The notes beneath the pieces are model-generated. The model was not told where the DNA came from. It ran no database searches and saw nothing but the letters and a program-made list of their open reading frames with translations. This document shows positions 1 to 11,460 of a stretch of 64,000 nucleotides of DNA, piece after piece. The stretch lies in assembly GCA_005408345.1 (NCBI GenBank), contig SEMN01000462.1:356067-420066 (forward strand). Direction: 5' to 3'. Source of the DNA: Macquaria australasica (taxonomy: Eukaryota > Chordata > Actinopteri > Centrarchiformes > Percichthyidae). The translations under genes and the position numbers were made by a program. Within the stretch, counting starts at the first letter, position 1, and each line of letters begins with the position of its first letter.

Positions 1-799
1 TTTTTTTGCAGTGTACAGTCAAAGTATGTGTTTATAAAAAGTTATACCATTTGCAGATTGAAATTTCTGTAACTGCAGCTGGAAAGAGACTTTATATTGT
101 TTCAAAACCACAGACCTCCCACACAGTTGATCTTTTGTCCAACGTTTACTCTGACTAAATTGTCTGTTATTTATTAGATTGACTATTTCATTTGCAAATT
201 TTTTATTTGCTCTAATGCAGTTTGTATAGTGTACAATGGCGGACATAATCTGCCTTAATATGTTGCGTACTTTGCAGTGGACATGTGTAAATTATGAACT
301 CAATGCTGAAACAATGTACTGTTGTTTAGTCCCAGTGATTTTACTCTGATAAAATCACTGTTATTTCATCCGTACTAACCGTGAACCGTGTAGATTTAGC
401 AGTTTTGTCCAATTCTTCTCTGCAGAGTTGAGTCTCTCCGTCTGCTACTGTACACCTGCAGGTTTTCTATCATTAATCTAACATTGATTACAGATAGATA
501 GAGAAACACCATTTCCACCAAAATGTTACCAAAAATGTAGCTGAAAAACAGTGAAAGCATGTTTGATTTGTACTCAGTTATTCATGTCTGGGCTTCCTGG
601 TATTTAGAAAAGACAACACTTTGACAACACTGAGTGACATCATTTTTCAGTGTTTAAATGGCCTCGAAAGCAGCCTCTATTTAATCATTTCTACTTTGTT
701 CTGGCAAATATGAATGTTGCTTTTTTCAGCTGTAAGATGCAACTAAAATGGAGAAGATATTTATTGTTGTTTCCTCCTCCTATTATGACCAAAAGTCAT

Positions 800-801
<2 letters not shown>

Positions 802-849
<48 letters not shown>
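802..849. repeat. (TG)n microsatellite
   Basis: About 24 uninterrupted TG units in the first visible cyth1 intron, followed by a G run. A second, shorter (TG)n lies at about 937-963. Confidence 0.95.
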
Positions 850-851
<2 letters not shown>

Positions 852-932
852 GGGGTAATTTGATGGATCACAGATTTTGTTGCCATAGTGACCCAGAGCA
901 GTGGGACTCTCAGGTCTCTCTTCCTCCTTTTG

Positions 933-966
<34 letters not shown>

Positions 967-1062
967 CAGTATAGTCTATTTTGTGTGTGTGTGAGTGTGA
1001 GAGAGCGAGAGAGAGAATATTTGATCTCTGTATTTGAGTGCTACATGTGCTTCTCTCCTCAG

Positions 1063-1150
1063 TGCCTGATGACCTCAGTCCAGAGGAGAGACAGGAGCTG
1101 GAAAGCATCCGCCGCAGAAAACAAGAGCTACTGCACGACATACAAGTAAC

Positions 1151-1212
<62 letters not shown>

Positions 1213-1993
1213 GACACACACATCTTGTCTACTTACACCTTTATTTCTTTAATCTATTTGTTAAACTTTAAACTAGCTGAATTCCTCTGGAATTCAACTT
1301 CTTGGCCCTCTCAGCCTGTTTCTGTTTTCTGTCCTCAGAAAACTTACTTTCTGGACAAAATGTTTGCTCAACAGTTCAGCCATGAAAGGGAGTTTGTTTT
1401 TGTCCCTGCTGTGAACCCTGCGCCAGTGTGGACTCTTTCTCTTTGACATTTCATCTTTTAAATGATAGCTTCACAGTTTTTACAGTGTAAGTGATGGGGT
1501 ACAAAATCCACAGTCCTCGTTCTGTGCAAACATGTATTCGTAAGTTTATATGAAGTAAATATGAGGCTTTGGCAGTCTGAGTTAGACAAATCAAGTTCCA
1601 AAGTTAGTTCTTTTAGTGTAAAATTCTCATTTGTCTTTCTCTGTTGAGCTGTAGTGGAAGGAAAGGAACAAAACAAGGGAATTTGGTTCTAAAAACACAA
1701 GTTTTGGAAAATATCCACTTGATTTGTGTAACTCAGACAGCTGAAGCATCATTAGCTTCTGATAAACGTTACAGAACGAGGACTGTGGATTTGGTCCCCC
1801 ATCACTTACACTGACAGCACGTTAGGAAAGGATCAGTACGAACAGGAGGAATAAATACAGCAAGCCAAAACAGTTTGAATGTTCATACCTGACTAGTGTT
1901 TCAAGACAGACTTGAAAAATTGTGAACCACTCCTTTAAACCTTTTGAATTATTTCAGGGAGTTGAAAGTGACAAAATTGCACAGTGCTTTTTA

Positions 1994-2060
<67 letters not shown>

Positions 2061-5000
2061 GCCTTAACATTAAGTGCATTGTGCGTGCGGAAAAGTGAGG
2101 AGCAAACACAGTTTTCCTTCGCAGCAAAATGAAAAATGAGTCTGGACAGGGTTAATGAGTGTCACAGAGCAGTAACAAAATATGTGGTGAAAGCCCTCCA
2201 CCCTTTCAACACAGCAGAATCTCTGAGGGAAATAAAAATAGTACATATTTGTTAACTAAGAGATGTCTACATTCCCCACCAAACAAACTACCCCAAAAGA
2301 TTTGATAAGGGATTCAGATTTGATAAGCAGATTCAGAACAGGTTCTGATTTAATAAAATGCTATCGAACCCCATCCCTAGTCCTCAGTCAGCAAGATGTG
2401 CATCCAAAACACACACACACACACACCCTAGGGGCAGCGCCTCTGTGCGAATAGATTGATGGAGTTTATTACCGAGGCCGACTCTCGTTCGGCACTTCTC
2501 CCCTCTAACCCCCGCCCTGTCTTGCCCCGGGGGGGCTGATAGGCAATGAGCCATGAAATATTCCAGTAATGGAGACGGAGGACGCTGTTCGTTTATAAGG
2601 GGGTGTAACCATGGAAACGCACATGGAGGAATCTAGATGACTGAAGTTATTTACCTTGTTTACCTGGTTTTCACACACTCACGGGGAGTTGTAGATGAGT
2701 ATAATGTGAGACGCCAGCCTCGTCTATAATTATCTTCGTTCATTATCTTTTCTGCTGGCCTCAGTGTTTCTCCATCTGCTTCCCTTCTCTGTTCTTTCCT
2801 CCCATAACCTCTGTGTCTCTGAGCTCTCTGGAGCAGCTCTGCTAAGCCAAAGTCTTTGATCCTGCACATTTCCATCTCCCCTCCAGTGTGACACTCAAAC
2901 AGACCAGGGAGGGAGTCAGGGGGGCGGGTGGTGGTTAGCAGGCTGATAAATCTGGGTCAGCACAGGGGAGAGGGAAGAAGGGGAATTGTGGTCAGCTCTG
3001 ACCCCAGAACAGGTGCCACAGCTCCCAGAGAGTATTTTCTGCAGAGGGCGTCTCTTCCACAAAACTCCAGCCAAGAGCAAGAATGAGTCGGACTCGGAGA
3101 GAGTGAATCACGTCTGCACTTTTTGGGGGGTTTTCTGGGTCATCTCTCCAGTAAGAAGTGCTTGTCTGGATGTGTTGGTCAGTCAGTGAGATGTAACCAT
3201 CTGTAATGCTTCGTGCTGACGAAGAGATCAAAGCATCTCCAGAGGTTTATGTGAAGGGTCACACAAATATCACATGCACATGTCTGTTGTTGTTTCCTTT
3301 TAGTTTCTGTTTCATCACTCTCCTCCTCTCTCTGTCTGTCTGCTCTCAGAGGCTGAAGGATGAGATAGCAGAGGTGACCAATGAGATTGAAAACCTGGGC
3401 CTGACTGAAGAGAGGTAAAGGATCAACCATTTCTGTGCTTGTGTGTGGGCAGCTATGGTCCACTCAGCCTTTGTTTTACTGGAGGTGCAATCATGGGTAA
3501 AATTACCAGAAAAATCTGCCTGAACAGAGCCCACTGCAACTAACTATTGTTTAAATTATTGATTAATGTGTCGAATATTTTGTCTAATGATTGCTTAGTC
3601 TCTAAAATGTCAGAAAATAGGGGAAACGCCCATCACAAGTCTTCAAATTGCTTATTTTATTCGACCAACAGGTCAAAGATATTCAGTGGTAAATATTCTA
3701 AACACAAGGCCCACTTACTTAGCTATTATCAGAGCTTTCAACCATGTCGAAAGCTTCACCTTCTTCAGCTGAGGAAGGCTGTGATATGTGATACGTCCCT
3801 AAGGTTGAGAATAAATCTCCACACTCAAAGATATTCAGTTTAAAATGATATAATACAGAGAAAAGCAGCAAATCCTCACATTTGAGAAGCTGAAACTAGT
3901 GAATGTTTGGCATTTTTGCCTGATGAATAGCCAAATTACTGTTAATTCATTTTTTTCTGACAAATTGATTAATCCATCAAAAATCGTTTCAGCATCAGTG
4001 GGTTTGGTGGTGATTTAACACACTCAGTGTGTTTGTGTTTGCAGAGCCGGTTATTGAGGTTCTGTTCTGTTTAATCTGTTTTTAGGAAAAGCATGCAGAG
4101 GAATAAACAGATGGCCATGGGCCGAAAGAAGTTCAACATGGACCCCAAGAAGGTGAGAATAAAACTACACCAGGCTCTGCCCTCCTTATCGGTTTTATAG
4201 AACAAACAATGACTATAAAACCTCAGAAAATACAGAAAAAGGTCCTTCCCAGTTTCCCCAAGTCCAAGGTGACGTCTTTAAGAAGCAAATTCTCACATAG
4301 GAGAAGCTGCAATGAGAGAATTTTGGGTTTTTTTTTGTAAAACAGACTAAAAATTTATTATTTAATTTAATTTAATTTAATTTAATTAATTGATGGCGGT
4401 TGCAGCTCTAGATTAATGTTAAATCTGTGGTGAAACTGACACCCTGTCTTGAACTTATTAAAAAATTAAAATAAGTGATACATATGATCACTCGGGGTTT
4501 GTACCTCACTGGACAAATTTCTTTCAGATCTTTTGAAGAAGTTCACATGCATGTATTTTCAGTGTGTGATGTTCAGACTGGGTTGTGTGTGTTCTGATTT
4601 TCTCCCTCAGGGGATCGGCTTCTTGATTGACAGCTCCCTGCTGAAAAACACCAGCGATGACATCGGCCAGTTTCTCTACAAGGGGGAGGGGCTTAATAAG
4701 ACGGCTATTGGCGACTACCTCGGGGAGAGGTAAGTGATGCTAACGACGTCCCTTCCAAATAGTAATTTTACACGGCAGACATTTTGACTTGTGACAGCAG
4801 GAAAAGCACAGGTGTAACTAATAACATTAACTATGACTCTGTTCTGTTCAAGTGTCCCAGTGAGACAGTGAGCCAGCATGTACAATACCAGGACCCTGAA
4901 ACAAACTGAAGCAGCTAAATGGAATTCAGCCATGATTCATTTTATTATTATTATTTACACCTGTGCTTCTCATATTGTGACATGTTCTGTGAAGAAGTAA

Positions 5001-5079
5001 TAACAGAGTGCCAGAGAAGCCATTTAAAAAAAAAAAAAGAGGATAATCCTAATATATGTGTGTGTGTGTGTGTGTAATA

Positions 5080-5178
<99 letters not shown>

Positions 5179-8100
5179 GTGTGTGTGTGTGTGTGTATAT
5201 GTATGTGCATTAGCAGTTCTAAAACATCATCCGTTAATCTGTTATCTGATTCGTCACATCTCATCCAACTTTTAGCTGCCAGCTCAGTGAGCGAAGCAGA
5301 CCACTGCGTTCAGTTCTTGATCCTGTGTTCCTTCTGTTTACTCCCACGTGTGTGCGCGCGCATGTGCGTGTGTGTGTTTGTGTGGGACCGTGCGTGTCGT
5401 GCAGAGACGACTTCAACATCGAGGTTCTGCACGCCTTCCTGGAGTTGCACGAGTTCTCAGACTTGAACCTGGTCCAGGCTCTCAGGCAGTTCCTGTGGAG
5501 CTTCCGGCTGCCCGGGGAGGCTCAGAAGATCGACCGCATGATGGAGGCATTCGCCCAGCGGTACTGTCGCTGTAACCCCGGAGTGTTTCAGAGCACAGGT
5601 ACACGCATGTGTGTTCAGAAGAGGGAGGATAAAAAAGGAAGAGACATCCACATCCAGAAATAAAAATCAAGTTTATAGTCCCAGTTTTTTGTTCTTAACT
5701 TTACACAAAAAGTTAAAATACAGAATTTATTTCAGGGTGAAATAATTATACTTCCCAAAAAGTTATTTTCCCAGCATGTATTCTGGCCACATACTGTGTA
5801 TGTAGGGCTCTGAAAAATGTTCACACTCAATTCAAAAACACATCACAAACAATTTTATCTCCCGTTATGTTGAAATCATCATTTTTAATGCATCGTTGTT
5901 GCACATTTCTGTCTTGGCACACACTGCTTATAACTCTAGTTATTTTAGTGGTTAAGTCCTGAAAAAGTACACACACTGTCTGTTTCACAGATACCTGTTA
6001 CGTGTTGTCGTTCGCTGTGATCATGTTGAACACCAGTCTACACAACCCTAACGTGAAGGACAAACCCTCCGTTCAGAGATTCACAGCGATGAACAGAGGA
6101 ATCAATGATGGAGGAGACCTGCCGGAGGAGCTACTCAGGGTGAAAGAAAACAACACAAACAGCTCAAATCACATCTCCCTCTGTGAAGTGTACAGGGTTG
6201 TTATATAGAAAAAAGCACTACTACAAAAACACTGGTTTTATTTACCTTGATGAATTGTGCCAAAGCACACTAAAAATGTCTAATTAATCACAAAACAGCC
6301 AAAGGAACAATTTAATGAATTAGGCATGAAAGGGTAGCTGTAATCTAAAGTATTTTCTGTACCTACAACCTGTTCAGAGTCAAGAACTTTGCTTGGGTCA
6401 GGTTTAACCCTGGACTGTCTCGCTGTGAAGAAACACTACTAAACATAAAGCCACTGTGTCACCACCACTCTGAACTCTCAATACATATCTGTGAACTAGT
6501 GGTATATTGTGATTTGAGAGTAGTTATCTGAGAAATTATTGTACTTTTTATACATCTTAAATGTTATTCAGTCCTTGGCTGCATTACAGTCAATGCCTTT
6601 AACTGTATAACCATCATCTTCACTTATAGACAATATGTTGGCCTCCCAGCAAATCAAAGACAAGTATTGTGAAAGTGTTTTCGCTCTTGAATCTGAGCTT
6701 TTCAAAAGATAGAAAGAAAAGATCCAAAAGTCCCATTTCATAGAAAAACTGCCCACAAAGAGATGCAAAAACAATCGTTGCTCTTCTACTCTTGTCAGTT
6801 TTTCCATGAATCAGGACTTCCAGCAAATATCCTGCCTATATTCATGTTCATATGCCTCCTAAAAATCCATTTTATAACATTTCATCACCTTTATCTCACC
6901 CTCTCTGTAGAACCTGTACGACAGCATCAAGAATGAGCCCTTTAAGATCCCAGAGGACGATGGGAACGACCTCACACACACCTTCTTCAACCCCGACAGA
7001 GAAGGATGGCTGCTCAAACTCGGTATGTGCTGTGAAATATTTACCTTTTAATTTAATTCATTCAGTCTGGGTCAGTCACTGTGAGCTGGAGGGCCCTCTA
7101 GTGGAATGGGTCTGTAACAGCACCTTTTAACTTGACAAGGACAATCTTGTGCTGTATCCAAGTATGTTTTCCCAATACTCTTGTTGACATTCTTCTTGTT
7201 TGTTTGTGTTTCATGGGTTTTGACTCCAGGAGGTACGTACCCTTAAACTCCCCAGCTTTAATGCACTGCTTTGCTTCTAAGCTGCACCCCCCCTCCCCTG
7301 TCCTGCCTTTTTACTCTCACTGGCTATGTGCATTCACCTTCACATCACAATTTGATTTAAAATAAAGAATTCACTTTAGTATCTAATTTCACCTTGCGCT
7401 GTATGCTTTTACACCCCGATGTGAAAAAAAAATAAAGAAGCTGTTTCACATCTGTTTCCAACTGCTGGACCCAAGTTTTAACCTCAGCTTTCGTCTTTGC
7501 GCTCAGTCGGCTCGCTTTAACCTGCTGATGTTGCTGTCGTCATGTGAAGTCCAACAACTTAACTCTCGTTGCTCACCTGTAACCTCTCCTCAGGTGGACG
7601 AGTTAAAACCTGGAAGAGACGCTGGTTTATTCTCACAGATAACTGCCTCTACTACTTTGAATACACGACTGTAAGTACCTCCTGTTTGGCTATAGCATAC
7701 GAGATATCTGCTAAATACTGTATGTAGGCTTAAGTAAGTACTTTAATCTCTCATATTGTAATGTATTTTCTTGCTCTGCTGTTTATAAGGATAAGGAACC
7801 CAGAGGAATTATTCCACTGGAAAACCTGAGCATCAGAGAAGTCGATGACTCCAAGAAACCGGTAAACTCTTTCTTCTCCTGCCACATTTAGTCACAAAAT
7901 TGACTAATTTCTGCTGTTTCTCTCTCAATAAGATAAGAGGTCTTTAGCTTAGTGTCGTGTCAGAAAAGAGGAATGGAAATGGCAGATTTTGTTAAATATA
8001 TCCAAAACAAACAAGAAACTGCTGGATGAAAAAAGTTCAGATGAAAATATAAAACAATAATTTGGTGATGTCTTTAAAATATGTCACCTTTATCCCCCAC

Positions 8101-8764
8101 TAAATGTTGATATACTGTAGGTATCTTGCACCTATTGCAGTTGGATATACATTAGTTGCTTTAGTAATACCCCACTAAGTGTAATACTTTGTTTTCCTCT
8201 TTAAAACATGTCGTGTTGGCAGATACAGAGCCGCATCTTTCCCACCAAATCAGTTATTTGAAGATTAGTTCCTGGATTCTTTTTTTATATTCTGTCGTCA
8301 GAAATCGATTTATTCCCTCCAACTCAAAACACACCTAATTAGTTTTTTTTTTTTTTTTTTTTTGCACTTTTCAGATGTTTCCTGTTGACTCATCTTGTTT
8401 GTTCTGCTCTCTCCCAGAACTGCTTTGAGCTCTACATCCCGGACCACAAGGATCAGGTGATCAAGGCCTGCAAGACGGAAGCAGATGGCCGCGTCGTCGA
8501 GGGAAACCACACTTTTTACAGAATCTCCGCCCCGACCGCAGAGGAGAAGGACGAATGGATCAACAGCATCAAGTGAGCCACATTTAAACTCCCTCTCTCC
8601 GTCTCTCTCCTGCAGATGATCAGTATGATGATGATTTCCTGGAAGTCTTGTTATTTAACCCTCCTTCATCATCTTCCACCTGCAGAGCTGCCATCAGCAA
8701 AGACCCGTTCTATGAGATGCTGGCTGCTCGGAAGAAGAAGGTCTCATCTCTGAAGGGGCTGTAG
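1063..8764 (+). CDS. cyth1: Cytohesin-1 (ARF guanine-nucleotide exchange factor), lacking its first exon
   Basis: Cytohesins load GTP onto ARF GTPases at the plasma membrane. Exons by splice junction and phase: 1063-1145, 3350-3414, 4086-4152, 4611-4729, 5405-5598, 5991-6139, 6911-7022, optional 7230-7232, 7594-7670, 7790-7861, 8418-8572, 8686-8764. They encode, in order, an N-terminal coiled coil (ERQELESIRRRKQELL), the Sec7 domain with the catalytic glutamate in FRLPGEAQKID, and a PH domain (GRVKTWKRRWF ... YYFEYTT). The protein ends with a basic tail, KKKVSSLKGL. About 389 residues are present against about 398 in human CYTH1. The roughly seven missing N-terminal codons must lie left of the window, since the first visible exon opens in mid-codon. 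The KKVSS tail fits CYTH1 better than CYTH2 or CYTH3. With teleost duplicates in mind this may be cyth1a; the letter is not certain. Confidence 0.95.
1152..1208. repeat. (CA)n microsatellite
   Basis: About 28 CA units starting six bases after the donor of the cyth1 exon 1063-1145. Confidence 0.95.
1997..2057. repeat. (TA)n microsatellite
   Basis: About 30 uninterrupted TA units in a cyth1 intron. Confidence 0.95.
3537..4000 (+). repeat. hAT-like relic (family A) interrupted by a 137-bp insertion
   Basis: The relic runs from gcaactaactattg to aaatcgtttcagcatcag and contains gaccaacaggtcaaagatattcag and cagagaaaagcagcaaatcctcacat, both seen in other copies. An inserted block at 3688-3824 is bordered by a 15-base direct repeat, TCAAAGATATTCAGT (3673-3687 and 3825-3839). 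It lies in a cyth1 intron. Confidence 0.65.
4215..4420 (+). repeat. Partial hAT-like relic (family A)
   Basis: It retains the family words cagtttccccaagtccaaggtgacgtcttta and aattctcacataggagaagctgcaatg, then a tract of ttaat repeats at about 4358-4390. No ends are visible. It lies in a cyth1 intron. Confidence 0.45.
4773..4990. repeat. Miniature inverted-repeat element family D (cyth1 intron)
   Basis: The left arm (gacattttgacttgtgac ... aaaagcacaggtgtaa) is repeated inverted in the right arm (ttacacctgtgcttctcat ... gtgacatgttctg). The middle holds gccagcatgtacaataccaggaccctg, shared with the copy at 59985-60155. It follows the donor of a Sec7 exon by about 40 bases. Confidence 0.55.
5053..5218. 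repeat. Compound microsatellite with inverted arms
   Basis: In order: (TG)n, a run of about 20 A, (TA)n, (CATA)n, (CA)n of about 20 units, ATATAT, and (TG)n again. The CA arm can pair with either TG arm. It lies about 190 bases before a Sec7 exon of cyth1. Confidence 0.95.
7230..7232 (+). CDS. cyth1: 3-base GAG microexon of cyth1 (glycine switch of the PH domain)
   Basis: The bases GAG lie between a good acceptor (tgactccag) and a strong donor (gtacgtac). The preceding exon ends with a single G at 7022 and the next exon starts with GT at 7594. Skipping the microexon therefore gives Gly-Gly-Arg, and including it gives Gly-Gly-Gly-Arg just before VKTWKRRW, without a frame change. In mammals the same two-glycine and three-glycine forms of cytohesins arise from a 3-nt exon and differ in phosphoinositide preference. 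Position, size and phase all match. Confidence 0.85.
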
Positions 8765-10430
8765 AGCTGCTGAGTTAATCCTCAGCTTTGAAACTTAATG
8801 CATCTGCCTGGATCTGGACCTGAAACTCCTGCGGCGACACCTGGACCTGCCACAGAGGATTCAGCTTTTAAAGAAACTCTTCCTTCGTCACCTTCAGTAC
8901 CGACACCCCGCTCTCTACAGGTTTGACCTTATGTTCAAAGTTTCATTTCTCATCTAGAGATGAAATGATTCACTCATAGACCTGTTTTTTTATCCTCAAA
9001 CATCTCCCTTTGAACGCTCTGCTCCTGCAGTCCTGTGTCGACTCTGTGCCACTCTTAAAATCTGCTATAATGACTGTTGAAATGTGTATGAGTCACCTCA
9101 GAGCTGCCTCACACAGACACAGTGTTTGGTCTGATGTGGATCAACGAGTCTCTACTCAAACATTTTAGTTGGAGGGAAAACACGAAGAAGAGAGCAGGGG
9201 ATGAGAATGACTACGTTTACATGCACACCAACTTTCCACTATTATTCCCAATATGACAATATTCCAAATTTGATACGGGTCATGTGAACACCATATTCTG
9301 TTTAGATATTCCAAATTAAGCTTTATTACGTAGCATTTTCTGATTAAGACATGTGGGATATGCTGATATTATTCAGGTTTTAGGAGCATTCTTTGGACAT
9401 GTAAACAGCGCATTCAGAATATGCGTCTGTCGGGTTTTTACCGCAGTTTGCGACACACAGCCTCTTGCCTGTTTTTGCTCAGCTCTGTGTAGTTTGCAAG
9501 GCTGGGGTAGAGATGCACAAAAGAGAAGCCCACATTTCAGGTCGGAAGGTTAAACACACCTACTTTTAAACATTATGAACGACTTGGATATCAACAGGTT
9601 TTTGCATAGGTGCAAATATTGCAACGCCGACCTTTTCAAGAAGGTGGCTGAACGAATGAAAGAGGGAGGCTGAGTTTGCAGTTCGCACGGTCGAACAAGT
9701 CCCCCACCACTGGAAAACTTAGAAAAATTCTATTTTGACACAAAGAAGCAAAATGGCTCAAGCAGCTGTTCCACTTTTCCATATTTCCACGTGTTGGGGC
9801 ATTGACCCCTGTCAAACGCAGCCGAAGTATGCACGGCTGCATGTAAACGGGAATATTAGTGGAATATTCATTTTCATTAGACATGTGAACAGCTTAGTAG
9901 GAATATTGTCTAAAACTGGAGAATATTTTGTGCAAGTAAACGTAGTTAGTGAGAATCCGTTGAGTGTGTAACACTGACTGAAACAAGAATTAGTTTTGTT
10001 CGTAGTTGGATGTGAGGTGACGCAGTAGATCACGATGGAAGGGGTTACATTAACGTACATTGTTACGTACATTAACGTGATTCAGATACATTTCAGTAGA
10101 AAACACTTAGTTTACAATCAATCTCTATTTCGATCAGCTGAGGTCTGTTTTCCAGACATAGATTAAACCTCATCCTCTACTCAAACACTTGAAGATATTT
10201 ACTGGGAAACACATCCTGATCTCGTCTGGGACGCCGGACTTTATCGTTTCTTTGCCATAAAAAAAGCTTTTTTCTAAGCCTGTTTTCTTACTGCTGTTGG
10301 TCTTTTGTCAAAGTACTGTCATTGAAAATGAAGGTAATGCATAAATAGCTAAATATTTATTTATCCAGATTTCTTGTAATTTATTGTTTTGTTTTGTCTC
10401 ATTAAAAGTTTGCAAACCAACATTCAACTC
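8765..10430 (+). other. cyth1: Probable cyth1 3' UTR with ATTAAA poly(A) signal
   Basis: This is non-coding sequence after the TAG stop at 8762-8764. The hexamer ATTAAA at 10401-10406 is followed by T/G-rich sequence (tccggtttgttttcattt), which suits a cleavage site near 10.43 kb. A miniature transposon with terminal inverted repeats (9211-9945) sits inside. The 3' end is inferred, and earlier cleavage is possible. Confidence 0.4.
9211..9945. mobile_element. Non-autonomous DNA transposon (735 bp) with 16-bp terminal inverted repeats
   Basis: The left end CTACGTTTACATGCAC (9211-9226) and the inverse of the right end GTGCAAGTAAACGTAG (9930-9945) agree at 15 of 16 bases. The interior has many ATATTCC or GGAATAT words near both ends and no transposase-like frame. 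No clear target-site duplication is visible, so the superfamily is not assigned. Confidence 0.7.
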
Positions 10431-11204
10431 CGGTTTGTTTTCATTTGACTTTAATCAGGAAACTAAAGTGTAGCAGCGTCCAAACCAGAGCTGGAAAATT
10501 AGTGTTAAGACAAAATTCAATAAGTATGTTAGATTTGATGTAACTGAGAATCAGCTGAAGATGTTACAATTTTGTGGCGTTGAAGCATTCTTGACCTTGA
10601 CAAAAGAACTTTGAAGCTTCAGAATCACAGAGTGAGTGACCATGTGATGAAAATGTGTTTGTCAAACTAGATTAGGGCTGTTTGTGTTTTCTTTATGGAT
10701 GATTTTATGCTGCTTGGACCAAATCTTAACCATAGAGTTTAGAGCCAACTACTAAATACTGACACTAAAATAAATCAATCTGACATTAAAGTGCTCATCT
10801 AGTGTAACTGAGCAGCGACAACAGCTCAAGCATCATAATGTTCTAACACACAATGTTTATGTACATCAGATGTTATCGCACTGACAACATTTTTACCAGT
10901 TATTTCCTGCTTATTTGTACCTGATCATTTCACGTGTTTGGTGAAGTGATTACGCTGCTGTCAGATTTAAAATTGTTCGAATACCTTCGATACGGAGATG
11001 AAAGCTTCAGTGATGAGGCCGAGCAGGAGATGAATGAAAAGAATAATCTTGTAAATTTGCGGTCTCATTTTACATCCTCAGAAGTGTTTTCTACGGAAAG
11101 ATTCAAATGTAGGTGAGTAACTGTGAAAAAGACAATGCTATATCCTGTTGATACTAACATGTATTTATAAAACACAAGTTAAATATTTGGTTTACAAATC
11201 TGAT

Positions 11205-11460
11205 TCTGCCTTTTTTTTCTGCAACCTGCAATAACTGATTTTTTTGGCCACTTGGGGGCAGCAGAAACGACTTATCACCTTTTAAGTTGAGATGTGTATA
11301 TGGTTTTTGGTCACTACTAACTCCTGAGAGAAACATCTGCCTCTTTAGCTGCTAAACGATCCACTATGTTCACCAGCTAGTCGCTAACTGTGTGTCTGCT
11401 GTTTGCTGCTGGTCCAGCAGGTTTTTAGAGCTTTTTTTTTTCTGAAAACAGCTGCCTGCT
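11205..11460. repeat. Interspersed repeat, copy 1 of 3
   Basis: It shares long stretches with 16345-16890 and 60395-60790. Shared words include gggggcagcagaa, actcctgagagaaa, ctctttagctgctaaacg and tatgttcaccagctagt, then tgctgtttg and agagctttttt. No coding frame or clear ends were seen, so the class is unknown. Confidence 0.6.

Noticed and set aside
761..1219. Long open frames through CA/TG repeats (also at 5049-5466, 41095-41556, 43124-43820, 47098-47382, 49161-49778)
   Set aside because: They are translations of dinucleotide repeats and lack splice or homology support.
10934..11116. 60-codon frame on the + strand followed by a gtgagt donor
   Set aside because: No family is recognised, there are no partner exons, and it lies in A/T-rich DNA. 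Acidic, transposase-like composition is the only hint.
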